Counted from the stretch's first letter, positions 49,950-59,448 are shown. The stretch: 64,000 bases of DNA from Streptomyces cirratus (GCF_014650775.1 NZ_BMVP01000007.1:62001-126000), one strand, 5' to 3'. A program made the numbers and translations. The notes: generated by a model not told the origin, from the sequence alone.

Positions 49950-51506
49950 TCAGGGCTTGTCGCCCACCCGCGAGCCGAGCGTGATGTCCACCGTGTTCGG
50001 CTTGCCGTCGCGAAGGTAGGTGAGCTTCACCGTGTCGCCCGGCTTGTACGTCCAGATCTCGCTGATCAGCGTCGGGCCGCTGTCGATCGGCTTGCCGCCG
50101 AACTGGGTGATGATGTCGCCGGGCTTGAGGCCCGCCTTGCCCGCCGGGCCGTTCGGGTCGACCAGCTCGTTGGCGGAGGCGCCCTGCTCGGAGATCTTGG
50201 CCCCTTCGACCTTGGCCTGGAGGTCCACCGAGACCGAGATGATCGGGTAGACCGGCTTGCCCGTCTTGATCAGCGACTGGGCGACGTTCTTCGCCTGGTT
50301 GATCGGGATGGCGAAGCCGAGGCCGATCGAACCGGCCTGCCCGCCGCCGAACCCGCTGTTTCCGGCGGACTGGATCGCCGAGTTGATGCCGATGACCGCG
50401 CCGCGACCGTCGAGGAGCGGGCCGCCGGAGTTGCCCGGGTTGATGGAGGCGTCGGTCTGGAGCGCGCTCATGTACGAGTTCTTGCCCCCCGAGCCGTCAC
50501 CGGAGGCCACCGGGCGGTTCTTGGCGCTGATGATGCCGGTGGTGACGGTGTTGGACAGGCCGAAGGGCGCGCCGATCGCGATCGACGAATCGCCGACCGC
50601 GACCTTGTCGGAGTCGCCGAGCGGAAGCGGCTTGAGTCCGGCCGGCGCGTTCTTGAGCTTGATCACGGCAACGTCGTAGCCCTGCGCCCGGCCGACCACC
50701 TCGGCGTCGTACTTCTTGCCGTTGGAGAAGGTCGCGGTGAGCTTGCCGCCGTTGGCGGCGGAGGCGACGACGTGGTTGTTGGTGAGGATGTGGCCCTCTT
50801 CGTCGTAGACGAACCCGGTGCCGGTGCCGCCTTCGCCGTCTCCGGCAGAGGCCTCGATGGTGACCACGCTGGGGAGCGCGCCCGCCGCCAGTCCCGCGAC
50901 CGAGCCGGGTTCGCGCTTGAGGTCCTTGGGGGTGCTGGCGGTGATCGTGGTCGAGCCGGCTCCGTCGTTGCCGCGCTCCGCCGCCCAGTAGCCGACGCCA
51001 CCGCCGACGCCACCGGCGAGGAGGGCCGCGACGAGCACGCCGGCGACCAGGCCGCCCCTGCCCTTGGGCTTGGGGGCCGGGGCACCGTGGGCGGTCAGCG
51101 GGGTTCCCCAGGCGCCACCGCCGTGGCCGCCGTCCGCGCCGTACGCCGGGACGGTGGGGGGCGGCGGGGGCCAGCCCTCCGCGCCGTGCGCCGCCGGGGC
51201 GGGTGCCTGCCCGTAGGGCGCCTGCCCCTGCTGGGCCTGCCCGTACGCGTCCTGCGCCCCCGGGGGCGTCTGACCGTAGGCCGCAGCAGCGGGCGGCGCG
51301 GCGGGGGCCGCTGCCGGGATCGGCTGGGTCGGCGCGGTACCGGTCGGCTGCGCCGGAGGGTGCACCGGGGGCGCGTCGGCATGTGCCACGCCGGACTCTG
51401 TGGCCGACGCGGTCTCGGGGGTGGTGGAAGGGGCCACGGGCACAGGAGGTGCGGACGGGACCGCGGGGGGCGTCGGGGCCGCGGTGCCCTCGTTCTCGGT
51501 GCTCAC
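49950..51506 (-). CDS. HtrA/DegP-type serine protease with PDZ domain
   Basis: 518 residues, GTG at 51506 with GAGGAG upstream; the frame is open to 51617. Cytoplasmic Pro/Ala/Gly-Tyr-rich N-terminus (PYGQAP repeats), one membrane helix (about 153-172), then an external trypsin-like domain: His245 in LTNNHVVAS, Asp278 in GYDVAVIK, Ser360 in NPGNSGGPLL. A C-terminal PDZ domain (AGLKPGDIITQFGGKPI) follows. Envelope quality control; homologues are induced by envelope stress. Confidence 0.9.
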   Translation of the reverse strand: MSTENEGTAAPTPPAVPSAPPVPVAPSTTPETASATESGVAHADAPPVHPPAQPTGTAPTQPIPAAAPAAPPAAAAYGQTPPGAQDAYGQAQQGQAPYGQAPAPAAHGAEGWPPPPPTVPAYGADGGHGGGAWGTPLTAHGAPAPKPKGRGGLVAGVLVAALLAGGVGGGVGYWAAERGNDGAGSTTITASTPKDLKREPGSVAGLAAGALPSVVTIEASAGDGEGGTGTGFVYDEEGHILTNNHVVASAANGGKLTATFSNGKKYDAEVVGRAQGYDVAVIKLKNAPAGLKPLPLGDSDKVAVGDSSIAIGAPFGLSNTVTTGIISAKNRPVASGDGSGGKNSYMSALQTDASINPGNSGGPLLDGRGAVIGINSAIQSAGNSGFGGGQAGSIGLGFAIPINQAKNVAQSLIKTGKPVYPIISVSVDLQAKVEGAKISEQGASANELVDPNGPAGKAGLKPGDIITQFGGKPIDSGPTLISEIWTYKPGDTVKLTYLRDGKPNTVDITLGSRVGDKP

Positions 51507-51639
51507 AGCGCTCTCTCCTCGTTCACACACACGGCTACTGGTGCTGGACATCTGGTGGTACCGGTCCGCCTGAACGTTCGACGTGCCGCACAAGTTCCAG
51601 TACAGAGCCTTTCCCATGACCCGTCAGAGCACTGTAAGC

Positions 51640-51700
51640 CGGACCTGTGCATCTTCCACTATTCTTTATATCCGACATTTCACATGCATCGACAGGACTC
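51640..51700. promoter_or_regulatory. AT-rich divergent promoter region
   Basis: TTCCACTATTCTTTATATCC and the following bases are unusually A/T-rich for this window and sit between the divergent HtrA and glycerophosphodiesterase genes. TATATC-like -10 elements can be drawn on both strands; none is decisive. Confidence 0.35.
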
Positions 51701-51740
51701 ACCCCGACGCATGAGGCCTCCGCGGTGGCACCATGACCCG

Positions 51741-52541
51741 GTGACCCACGCAACGCCGCGCCCCATCCAGGTCGTCGCCCACCGCGGCGCCTCGGAGGAT
51801 GCCCCCGAGCACACCCTGGCCGCCTACCGGAAAGCCATCGAGGACGGCGCCGACGGCCTCGAATGCGATGTCCGGCTCACCGCCGACGGCCACCTCGTGC
51901 TCGTCCACGACCGTCGGGTCAACCGCACCTCCAACGGCCGGGGCGCCGTCTCCGCCCTGGAACTGGCCGACCTCGCCGCCCTCGACTTCGGATCCTGGAA
52001 GGACCGCGAGGAGGCACCCGACTGGGACGCCGACCCCGAGCGCACCTCCGTGCTGACCCTGGAACGGCTGCTGGAGCTGGTCTGCGATGCCGGCCGCCCG
52101 GTGCAGCTGGCGATCGAGACGAAACACCCCACCCGCTGGGCCGGACAGGTGGAAGAGCGCCTCCTCTTCCTCCTCAAGCGCTTCGGACTGGACGCCCCGG
52201 CCGCCGAGGGCCCCCACCCCGTCCGGGTCATGAGCTTCTCCCCCCGCTCCCTGCACCGGGTCCGGGCGGCCGCCCCGACGATCCCGACCGTCTACCTGAT
52301 GCAGTTCATCTCACCGCGGATGCGGGACGGGCGGCTGCCGGCCGGTGTCAGCATCGCGGGACCGGGGCTGCGGATCGTGCGCAACCACCCCGGCTACATC
52401 CGCCGGCTTCAAGCCGCGGGACACCCCGTTCACGTGTGGACCGTAAACGAACCCGAGGACGTTCAGCTCTGCGCTGATTTGGACGTAGAAGCGATCATCA
52501 CGAACAGACCCCGCCAGGTTCTGTCACAGCTGGGGCGCTGA
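51741..52541 (+). CDS. Glycerophosphodiester phosphodiesterase
   Basis: 266 residues from GTG 51741; in-frame ATGs at 51684 and 51711 are alternatives. GDPD TIM-barrel signature: VVAHRGASEDAPEHTLAAY (His-Arg active site), GADGLECDVRLTADGHLVLVHD with Glu/Asp metal ligands, and the C-terminal VHVWTVNEPEDVQ and IITNRP. Hydrolyses glycerophosphodiesters to glycerol-3-phosphate and an alcohol. No signal peptide with the chosen start, so intracellular. Confidence 0.9.
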   Translation: MTHATPRPIQVVAHRGASEDAPEHTLAAYRKAIEDGADGLECDVRLTADGHLVLVHDRRVNRTSNGRGAVSALELADLAALDFGSWKDREEAPDWDADPERTSVLTLERLLELVCDAGRPVQLAIETKHPTRWAGQVEERLLFLLKRFGLDAPAAEGPHPVRVMSFSPRSLHRVRAAAPTIPTVYLMQFISPRMRDGRLPAGVSIAGPGLRIVRNHPGYIRRLQAAGHPVHVWTVNEPEDVQLCADLDVEAIITNRPRQVLSQLGR

Positions 52542-52713
52542 CGTCCCGTTTTGCACATCCGCTTCCCCCGGCCCCTCCGTAACAGGGTGTGCACCGGCGC
52601 ATCCGCTCCGCATCTGTCCGTTGTGAATGCGTCAGAGGGCCCGGCCGCGGCGGTTTCCGGTCCAGGCCATTGGGGCATCCAGATCATGGCGTGGGGCTAA
52701 GGAGGTTCCGGGG

Positions 52714-53229
52714 GTGGCGTTGGTGATGGCACAGGAAGTGCCCACGTCGTCGTGCATGGGCGTACGCCATGGCCCTGCGGGCGTGGGCGAGGCGAGGCAC
52801 CGGATGCGCCAGGAGCTGCGCATCTGCGGGGTGTCGGATTCGGTCGTGGACGACGCCGTACTGATCCTTTCCGAACTGCTCAGCAACGCCTGCCGACACG
52901 GCCGGCCACTGGGCGCGCGGGAAATCGGGGACGGGGAGATACGCGCCGCATGGGGCGTCGACAAGGCGGGACGGCTGACGGTCGAAGTCACGGACGGCGG
53001 CGGGCCCACCCGCCCGGTCCCGGCGACACCCTCGGTCACCGCACGGGGCGGTCGGGGGCTGAACATCATCAGCGCCCTGGCCCAGGACTGGGGTGTCCGG
53101 GACGGTGCGGCCGGTGAGGTCACCGTATGGGTGATCGTCGCTTGTGGGACCCGGCACGAGGATTTCGCTACGCGCGTTGCGTCCCCGGCGATCGATTTCA
53201 GTACGGCCTTCGACGACCTGGAGACCTGA
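52714..53229 (+). CDS. RsbW-like ATP-binding (HATPase) regulatory protein
   Basis: 171 residues, GTG at 52714 with AAGGAGG upstream. Bergerat fold: N box ILSELLSNACRHG, G1 EVTDGGGP, G2 GGRGLNIISALA. No phosphoacceptor His, so it belongs to the anti-sigma/serine kinase group abundant in Streptomyces. May control a SigB/SigF-type sigma factor; no antagonist gene is adjacent. Confidence 0.85.
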   Translation: MALVMAQEVPTSSCMGVRHGPAGVGEARHRMRQELRICGVSDSVVDDAVLILSELLSNACRHGRPLGAREIGDGEIRAAWGVDKAGRLTVEVTDGGGPTRPVPATPSVTARGGRGLNIISALAQDWGVRDGAAGEVTVWVIVACGTRHEDFATRVASPAIDFSTAFDDLET

Positions 53230-53361
53230 GAGGGCAGCTGGCGGCCGTCCGGGAGCGCACGCCGACCGTGCTCCCGGCCGCACCCCACCGGTTCCGGCGG
53301 TACCAACGGCTAGGCTCGCGCCCAGAACCCGCCGTACCGCCGCAACCGGGAGACACCCACG

Positions 53362-54336
53362 ATGGCAAAGAAGCGCCCCGCCGCGAAGACCGCGAAGCCG
53401 CAGCTCCACAACGGGGAGATCCCGGTGGTGGGTGCACGCGAGCCCTGCCCCTGCGGATCCGGGCGCCGCTACAAGGCCTGCCACGGCGCCGCCGCCGCGC
53501 ACGCCGTGACCGAGCACGTGCAGCGCCCCTTCGAGGGCCTGCCGGGCGAGTGCGACTGGGTGGCGCTGCGCGAGCTCGTGCCCGCGGCCACCGTCCCCCT
53601 GACCCTCAAGGGCGGCCTGCCCGAAGGCGTCCCGTCCGTCACACTGGTCACCGTTCTGCCGATGGCATGGCCGGCCCTGCGCCGCGAGGACGGTTCCGTC
53701 CTCCTCGCCCTCCAGAACGACTCCACCACCGGGGACCTCGCCAGGGACATGGCAGACACCCTGGAGCGGGCATTGACCGCGGAGCCGGGCTCTCCTGTTC
53801 CGGCCCGCCGGGTTCCGGCCGAGGGCCCGCGACTTCAGGATCTCCTCGACGTCGACGGCGTTTTCGAGCCGGTTGTGCACAGTGGCTTCGAATTCTGGAT
53901 TCCGGATGCGGAGAGCGCTCAGAACGCCTCCCCGGAGGTCGCCGCCTCGCTGGAACGCGCCAACGCCGCCGCCATCCCGACGGTCAAGCTGACCGGCGTC
54001 GACGCTGCCTACTGGTGCGAGACCCCCGAGAAGAACCACCTGCGGTGGGTCATGCCGCACCCCGAGGAGAAGCTGCTCGACGCCCTGGCGCGGCTGCACG
54101 CGGCCGGTACCTCCTCGCTCGGCGAGGGCACCAAGCTCGTCGGGTCCTTCCGCGCCCACGGCCTGATGGTTCCCGTATGGGATCTGCCCACCGGAGTCTC
54201 CGCCGACGACGTGGAGAAGCCCGCCGCGGAACTCGCGGAGCGCCTGGCCGCGGCCCTGGCGACGGACGCCCCGCTCACCCACGACGAGCGCCGGGCGCGC
54301 GGCGGGCTGACCAACCGTCAGGTGACGCTCAGCTGA
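53362..54336 (+). CDS. SEC-C motif protein (DUF5926 type)
   Basis: 324 residues, ATG at 53362. Basic N-terminus (MAKKRPAAKTAKPQ) and an SEC-C zinc motif REPCPCGSGRRYKACHG (about 26-42, Cys-x-Cys...Cys-His) like that at the C-terminus of SecA. The rest is a conserved actinobacterial domain (CDWVALRELVPAATVPL; DGVFEPVVHSGFEFWIPD). Function unknown; the motif usually binds zinc and may contact ribosome or translocase. Confidence 0.85.
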   Translation: MAKKRPAAKTAKPQLHNGEIPVVGAREPCPCGSGRRYKACHGAAAAHAVTEHVQRPFEGLPGECDWVALRELVPAATVPLTLKGGLPEGVPSVTLVTVLPMAWPALRREDGSVLLALQNDSTTGDLARDMADTLERALTAEPGSPVPARRVPAEGPRLQDLLDVDGVFEPVVHSGFEFWIPDAESAQNASPEVAASLERANAAAIPTVKLTGVDAAYWCETPEKNHLRWVMPHPEEKLLDALARLHAAGTSSLGEGTKLVGSFRAHGLMVPVWDLPTGVSADDVEKPAAELAERLAAALATDAPLTHDERRARGGLTNRQVTLS

Positions 54337-54385
54337 CCGCGCCGCTCCCCGGCGGGTGCGGTGACTGGGGTCACAACTCCCGCTA

Positions 54386-54450
54386 ATCGCCTGCAAATCG
54401 GTGTCTGAATATCAGAGATCGAATTTGCGAACAGGCGATCTCTTGTTACC
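54386..54450 (+). ncRNA. Possible structured RNA leader/small RNA
   Basis: ATCGCCTG (54386-54393) pairs with CAGGCGAT (54432-54439), GCAAAT (54393-54398) with ATTTGC (54423-54428), and the tip TCTGA-ATA-TCAGA (54404-54416) forms a third helix. It is A/T-richer than its surroundings and is followed by the terminator at 54460. Either an sRNA or the structured 3' untranslated part of the preceding gene; not recognised as a named family. Confidence 0.4.
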
Positions 54451-54459
54451 GTTCTTGTA

Positions 54460-54499
54460 GCCCGGTCGCTGGTGCATCCCCCGTCGCCAGCGACCGGGC
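54460..54499. terminator. Terminator between convergent genes
   Basis: Perfect 13-bp stem GCCCGGTCGCTGG (54460-54472) / CCAGCGACCGGGC (54487-54499), then CCTTCC. Lies between the SEC-C gene (+) and the exported protein gene (-). Confidence 0.85.
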
Positions 54500-54519
54500 C
54501 CTTCCATTTGCGGTGGTGC

Positions 54520-55080
54520 TCAACGACCGCCCGGTGCCGGTGGGTTGCTCCCGGACCGCAGTAGCAGTGCACCTTCATCATCCGGAACTGCAAACTCCGC
54601 TACGGCCGAGTAACCGTTCGCGGCGCCCGCCGAAGCGTCCCTCGGCGTCTCACACAGTCCCGGCTCGTCCCCGGCGCCCACCGCGCAGCGGATCTGCACC
54701 GTGCGCCCCGCCGGCCCCATCACGGTCAACACGGCTTCCAGCGGACGGCCGCTGGTGTTGCGGTAGTAGCTGCGGCCCCAGGTGTTCCCCTCGCTCGTCA
54801 GGACGCAGGTCTGGGCCTCCAGGCCGTGCGGCGAGGCGAGTTCGGGGCCACACCGCGAGTCCGTGCGGGGCTGCTCCGGCGGACCCGGCTGAGCCCGGTG
54901 GGTAGCGGCCCGCGCCTTGTCCGACGTACGGGAAGAGTCGGAAAGGCCGAGCGAGGAGAGCAACCCGCCCGCCTTTCCGTCGCCCTGACCGGCGAAATCC
55001 GGCCCGGCGATCGCTCCGGCAAGCGGAAGCGACAAGATGATGAGCACACCGGCACCGATACCGATCAGGCGGAGATTCAT
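54520..55080 (-). CDS. Exported hypothetical protein
   Basis: 186 residues, ATG at 55080 (MNLRLIGIGAGVLIILSLPL). A signal peptide or anchor covers residues 4-24. Mature part has a linker, then a conserved-looking domain with CGPELASPHGLEAQTCVL, TWGRSYYRNTSGRPLEAVL and RCAVGAGDEPGLCETP: four Cys, possibly two disulfides. No family recognised. Ends near the bidirectional terminator. Confidence 0.7.
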   Translation of the reverse strand: MNLRLIGIGAGVLIILSLPLAGAIAGPDFAGQGDGKAGGLLSSLGLSDSSRTSDKARAATHRAQPGPPEQPRTDSRCGPELASPHGLEAQTCVLTSEGNTWGRSYYRNTSGRPLEAVLTVMGPAGRTVQIRCAVGAGDEPGLCETPRDASAGAANGYSAVAEFAVPDDEGALLLRSGSNPPAPGGR

Positions 55081-55188
55081 TCGCCGAAGATAGCGATGCG
55101 GGAATGGGGCACGGAGATCCCCGCGCCCAATTCCCCTGCAAACCGGCCCCGCCGACACCCGTAAGAGTGATCCGGCAGGCTTGCGGCA

Positions 55189-55905
55189 TCAGTACGCGAG
55201 CCGGCTCCCGCCGCCCGGCGCCCCGCTGCTCGCCTCCACCAACGCGTGTACGAGTTCCTCGACCTCGGGCAGCCGGACGCCCTCCGGTCCGGCGGACGGC
55301 TCGCGCTCCCAGTGGACGTGCCCGCCACCGGACGCCGGGGAGGGCGGAAGCAGGAGGTAGCCCCCCTCGCCGTGGAAGCGCAGGGAGGAGGGCACGTGGT
55401 CCTTGGCGTAGAGGAGTTCGCCGAGCCGCTCCAGCGAATACGGCGCCACCAGAAGCGACCACCGGGTGGGCGTCGCGACGATGGGGCCCAGCCGCATGCC
55501 CTGCGCGTCCAGTCGTACGACGGCACGCGCCGCCGCCACGGCGGGGAGGCTGACCGCGCACGGCGCCGCGCCACCGGTGGCCATGAGGACCGGGGCGGCG
55601 GGCCGCCTGGCCCACCACCAGGCCACCATCCGGGGGTCGCTGGTCGCCGCGAGCAGGCCGGGGTCGAAGGGGTGCGCGCCGGGCACCACGCAGTCGGGGT
55701 CGGGACAGGCGCATCGGGCACTGTCGGAGCCGGCCCGGCCCACGCCGGGCAGTACGGGCCATTGCCATACGCTCGCGCAGGTCAGGGCCGCATCGAGCAG
55801 GGACGCGGCGTCGCCGTCCGGGTCGTGGGCGGCGGTAGAAGTCGAGAACCGGGATTTCAAGCGATCGCGGAGCCGCTGGAGACGCCTTCCGAGGATCTCG
55901 CGCAT
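55189..55905 (-). CDS. Small prim-pol (bifunctional DNA primase/polymerase N-terminal) protein
   Basis: 238 residues, ATG at 55905 (MREILGRRLQRLRDRLKSRF); the frame is open to 55947. Prim-pol-like features: WQWPVLPGVGRAG, CACPDPDCVVPGAHPFDPG with four Cys/His and DPRMVAWWWARRP, typical of the stand-alone Streptomyces members. The catalytic acidic pair of replicative prim-pols is not obvious, so enzymatic activity is uncertain. Not in a mobile-element context. Confidence 0.75.
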   Translation of the reverse strand: MREILGRRLQRLRDRLKSRFSTSTAAHDPDGDAASLLDAALTCASVWQWPVLPGVGRAGSDSARCACPDPDCVVPGAHPFDPGLLAATSDPRMVAWWWARRPAAPVLMATGGAAPCAVSLPAVAAARAVVRLDAQGMRLGPIVATPTRWSLLVAPYSLERLGELLYAKDHVPSSLRFHGEGGYLLLPPSPASGGGHVHWEREPSAGPEGVRLPEVEELVHALVEASSGAPGGGSRLAY

Positions 55906-55945
55906 GAGCGCTCGTTCCTTTCCGTTGAACGCCGAGGGCCACATC

Positions 55946-55969
55946 ACACCACGTAAGCGGTGTTACACC
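55946..55969. promoter_or_regulatory. Three alternating ACACC/GGTGT half-sites
   Basis: ACACC (55946-55950), GGTGT (55959-55963), ACACC (55965-55969) form two overlapping inverted repeats 41 bases upstream of the prim-pol gene. The 522-base gap 55906-56427 otherwise holds no gene I can support. Confidence 0.4.
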
Positions 55970-56427
55970 ACACGTACACGTTTCGCGTCACTGTCCGCCG
56001 GAGCAGGTTCACACGGTTCGTGCAGTTTTCTTACGGGTCCATCCAACGTACGGCGGGGCCGAGCGCGACCCCCACCGTTACCGGGACCGGCTGCCGCCGC
56101 TTAGGACGACGGCACGCGCAGGGCGGTTCCCAGCGAGTGCCGGGAGGCGTCAAGTGACCCCGGGCATCACCGTTTACGTACCCGGACCCGCTGGGACGCC
56201 CGCTCAGTCGATCGCAAAAACCGTCCGCTTCCGGCTTTTTCCAGCCAAGTTTTACCCTTGGCCGGACAGTGAGTTGTGGTTCTGCGGACACCAGGATTCC
56301 CACCTGGGCAATGCTGGACATCGCTCCTCGTGTGCGTGTAGATGTGGATCCATTGATGGCGGCGCAGCACGATCTGGGGGTTTGCGATGCTATATGGCGA
56401 ATCGCACCAGGTGGAAAGGCGGACGCC

Positions 56428-57876
56428 ATGAGCGCCTCGCATCTGCCGAAAGTGGCTGGAATCGATCCGGCAGTTACCGCGTCACCGCAGACTGCCGCGC
56501 CCAACGCGGCTGCTCCCGCACGCTCCGCTGCCCCCGTCCCGACCGTGCCGCCCGCCGCGAGCACCGTCATCCAGGACCGGCTGGCGGGCATGGTCTCCGA
56601 CCTGACCACCCTCCACGAGCTGACCGAACGCCTCGCCCGGGCCGTCGATCTCGACGCCTCCCTGCGTGAATTCGTGCGCGCCGGCGCGGCGCTCGTCGGT
56701 GCGCGCCGCGGCCTGGTCGTCCTGGAGCCGTCCGACGGGCTCGGTCCGAGCACCACCATCGGCCTCGGGCTCGGTCACGCGGACCTCGGTCACATCGAGA
56801 CGGTGCCCCGCAGCGCCACCTCGTACGGCCGGATCCTCGACGGTCTCCCGGACGCGCAGGGGGGTGCGGAAGTGCTCCCGGAGCCCGGTGCCGCACCGGG
56901 GACGGGCGGGTTCGGCGTCCCCGTGGACCCCCGCCACCGCGAGGTCGCCGCCCGGCTGGGCTACGCCGCCAGCTACGCGCTCCCGCTGGCCGCGGAGGCC
57001 ACCGGCCGGCTCGGCGCGGCCGTCTGGCTCTACGACGAGCAGGCCGAACCGAGCGAACGCCAGCGCGACCTGGCCGGGCTCTACGTCCGGCACGCCGCCG
57101 AGCACCTCGCGCGGATGATGGAAGTCGAGCGCTCCCGCTCCCGGCTGGCCACCGTCGCCGAGGAACTGCTGCCCAGCCGGCTGCCCCGGATCGCCGGAGT
57201 GCAGCTCGCGGCCCGGCACCACACCGGACCGCGCGGCGGCGGCGACTGGTACGACGCGCTGCCGCTGCCCGAGGGGGCCATGGGGCTGGCCGTCGGCTCC
57301 GTCAGCGGCTCGGGGCCGAGCGCGGTCGCGGCGATGGGGCGGATGCGCGCCTCGCTGCGCGCGTACGCGGTCATGGAGGGCGAGGACCCCGTGGCCGTCC
57401 TGTCCGACCTCGAACTGCTGCTGCGGCTGACCGAGCCCGCCCGCTCGGCGACCGCCCTGTTCGCCTACTGCGAGCCGGCCTCCCGCAAGATGATCGTGGC
57501 CGGGGCCGGCCACGCCCCGCCGCTGCTCATCAGCGAGCGGCGCACGGAGTACGTGGAGACCTCGCTGTCCGCGCCGCTGGGCATGCTGGCCTGCTGGGAG
57601 GCGCCGAGCGTGGAGATCGAACCCGCACCCGGAGAAACGGTGCTGCTGTACACCGACGGGCTGCTCCGGCGCACCGGCGACCCCATGGACCGGGCCTACG
57701 CGCGGCTGCACGCCGCGGCCGCGGGGGTTCCCCGCAGCGCCCGCGACGATCCGGCGGCCGTCTGCGACCACATCCTGCGCACGGTGTTCCCCCAGGCGGA
57801 CGGTGAGGAAGGGGACGGCGGCGCCGGTGCGGACCCGGCCGAGGACATCGTCCTGCTCGCGGTCCGGTTTGACTGA
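56428..57876 (+). CDS. SpoIIE/PP2C-type protein phosphatase with GAF-like sensor
   Basis: 482 residues, ATG at 56428 (MSASHLPKVAGID); the frame is open to 56269. N-terminal Ala/Pro-rich part, a GAF-like domain (LHELTERLARAVDLDASLRE to LAGLYVRHAAEHLARM), then a PPM phosphatase: RHHTGPRGGGDWYDALPLP, VGSVSGSGPSAVAAMGRMR, LFAYCEPASRKMIVAGAGHA, LLYTDGLLRR and DIVLLAVRF. The usual metal-binding Asp in GDVxGHG reads VGSVSGSG here, a possible loss of one metal ligand. Dephosphorylates anti-anti-sigma factors in known systems. Confidence 0.85.
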   Translation: MSASHLPKVAGIDPAVTASPQTAAPNAAAPARSAAPVPTVPPAASTVIQDRLAGMVSDLTTLHELTERLARAVDLDASLREFVRAGAALVGARRGLVVLEPSDGLGPSTTIGLGLGHADLGHIETVPRSATSYGRILDGLPDAQGGAEVLPEPGAAPGTGGFGVPVDPRHREVAARLGYAASYALPLAAEATGRLGAAVWLYDEQAEPSERQRDLAGLYVRHAAEHLARMMEVERSRSRLATVAEELLPSRLPRIAGVQLAARHHTGPRGGGDWYDALPLPEGAMGLAVGSVSGSGPSAVAAMGRMRASLRAYAVMEGEDPVAVLSDLELLLRLTEPARSATALFAYCEPASRKMIVAGAGHAPPLLISERRTEYVETSLSAPLGMLACWEAPSVEIEPAPGETVLLYTDGLLRRTGDPMDRAYARLHAAAAGVPRSARDDPAAVCDHILRTVFPQADGEEGDGGAGADPAEDIVLLAVRFD

Positions 57877-57967
57877 TTTGTCACATGAGCCGACGTGGGT
57901 CTTCCGCTCACCCATACGATGGACAAGGCCCACACCCGGTCCGTTCTGTCGTAGCTGAGGAGAAGAC

Positions 57968-59434
57968 GTGGCTGACGAGCTCCCCCCGGAGACCCCGGAA
58001 GAAGAGCAGCCCCAGAAGAAGCACAAGCAGCGCAAGAACGCGCTGTACCCGGGCGTCAGCGAGGAACTCGCGGAGAACATGCGCACCGGCTGGGCCGACA
58101 CGGAGTTGCGCGGGCTGGAGCCGATCGCCCAGGCCGCCCACACCGCCGAGCGCCGCGCCGCCCTGTCCGCGCGCTTCCCCGGCGAGCGCCTGGTCGTGCC
58201 CGCGGGCCGGCTCAAGACCCGCTCGAACGACACCGAGTACCCCTTCCGGGCATCGACCGAGTACGCGTACCTCACCGGCGACCAGGCCGAGAACGGCGTC
58301 CTGGTGCTGGAGCCCACGGGCGAGAACGGCCACACCGCCACCATTTACCTCCTGCCCCGCTCCGACCGCGAGAACGGTGAGTTCTGGCTGTCCGGGCAAG
58401 GCGAGCTGTGGGTCGGCCGCCGCCACTCCCTCGCCGAGGCCGAGCAGCTGCTGGGCCTCCCCGCGAAGGACGTCCGCGAGCTGCCCGAAGCCCTCGCCGA
58501 GGCCACCGGCCCCGTGCGCTTCCTGCGTGGCCACGACGCCGTCATCGAGAAGGCGCTGACCGACAAGGTCACCGCCGAGCGCGACGAAGAGCTGCGGGTC
58601 TACCTGTCCGAGGCCCGCGCCGTGAAGGACGAGTTCGAGATCGGCGAGCTGCAGAAGGCCGTCGACTCCACCGTCCGCGGCTTCGAGGACGTCGTGAAGG
58701 TCCTCGACAAGGCGGAGGCGACCTCCGAGCGCTACATCGAGGGCACCTTCTTCCTGCGCGCCCGGGTCGAAGGCAACGACGTCGGCTACGGCTCCATCTG
58801 CGCCGCCGGCCCGCACGCCTGCACCCTGCACTGGGTCCGCAACGACGGCGACGTCCGCTCCGGTGACCTGCTGCTGCTCGACGCCGGTGTGGAAACCCAC
58901 TCCCTCTACACCGCCGACGTCACGCGCACCCTGCCGATCAACGGCACCTACACCGACATCCAGCGCAAGATCTACGACGCGGTCTACGAGTCCCAGGAAG
59001 CCGGCATCGCCGCCGTGAAGCCGGGCGCCAAGTTCCGCGACTTCCACGACGCCTCGCAGCGCGTGCTGGCGGAGAAGCTCGTCGAATGGGGCCTGCTGGA
59101 AGGCCCCGTCGAGCGGGTGCTGGAACTCGGCCTCCAGCGCCGCTGGACCCTGCACGGCACCGGCCACATGCTCGGCATGGACGTCCACGACTGCGCCGCC
59201 GCGCGCACCGAGGCGTACGTGGACGGCACGCTCGAGCCGGGCATGTGCCTGACCGTGGAGCCCGGTCTGTACTTCCAGGCCGACGACCTGACCGTGCCGC
59301 AGGAGTACCGCGGCATCGGCGTCCGGATCGAGGACGACATCCTCGTCACCGAGGACGGCAACCGGAACATGTCGGCCGGCCTGCCCCGTGCCTCGGACGA
59401 GGTCGAGGCGTGGATGGCGCGCCTCAAGGGCTGA
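57968..59434 (+). CDS. pepP: Aminopeptidase P family Xaa-Pro aminopeptidase
   Basis: 488 residues, GTG at 57968 behind AGGAGAAG. N-terminal AMP_N domain (about 60-190) and C-terminal pita-bread fold with the dinuclear metal site: Asp in LLLDAGVETHSLYTADVTRT, His in GTGHMLGMDVHD, Glu in TVEPGLYF and Glu in GVRIEDDILVTEDG. Removes an N-terminal residue preceding proline. Acidic/Lys-rich first 25 residues look disordered. Confidence 0.9.
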   Translation: MADELPPETPEEEQPQKKHKQRKNALYPGVSEELAENMRTGWADTELRGLEPIAQAAHTAERRAALSARFPGERLVVPAGRLKTRSNDTEYPFRASTEYAYLTGDQAENGVLVLEPTGENGHTATIYLLPRSDRENGEFWLSGQGELWVGRRHSLAEAEQLLGLPAKDVRELPEALAEATGPVRFLRGHDAVIEKALTDKVTAERDEELRVYLSEARAVKDEFEIGELQKAVDSTVRGFEDVVKVLDKAEATSERYIEGTFFLRARVEGNDVGYGSICAAGPHACTLHWVRNDGDVRSGDLLLLDAGVETHSLYTADVTRTLPINGTYTDIQRKIYDAVYESQEAGIAAVKPGAKFRDFHDASQRVLAEKLVEWGLLEGPVERVLELGLQRRWTLHGTGHMLGMDVHDCAAARTEAYVDGTLEPGMCLTVEPGLYFQADDLTVPQEYRGIGVRIEDDILVTEDGNRNMSAGLPRASDEVEAWMARLKG

Positions 59435-59448
59435 TCAGCTGCTTCACA

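Noticed and set aside
57908..59188. 426-codon minus-strand open frame opposite pepP
   Set aside because: Antisense of a gene with a complete metal site; low-complexity translation.
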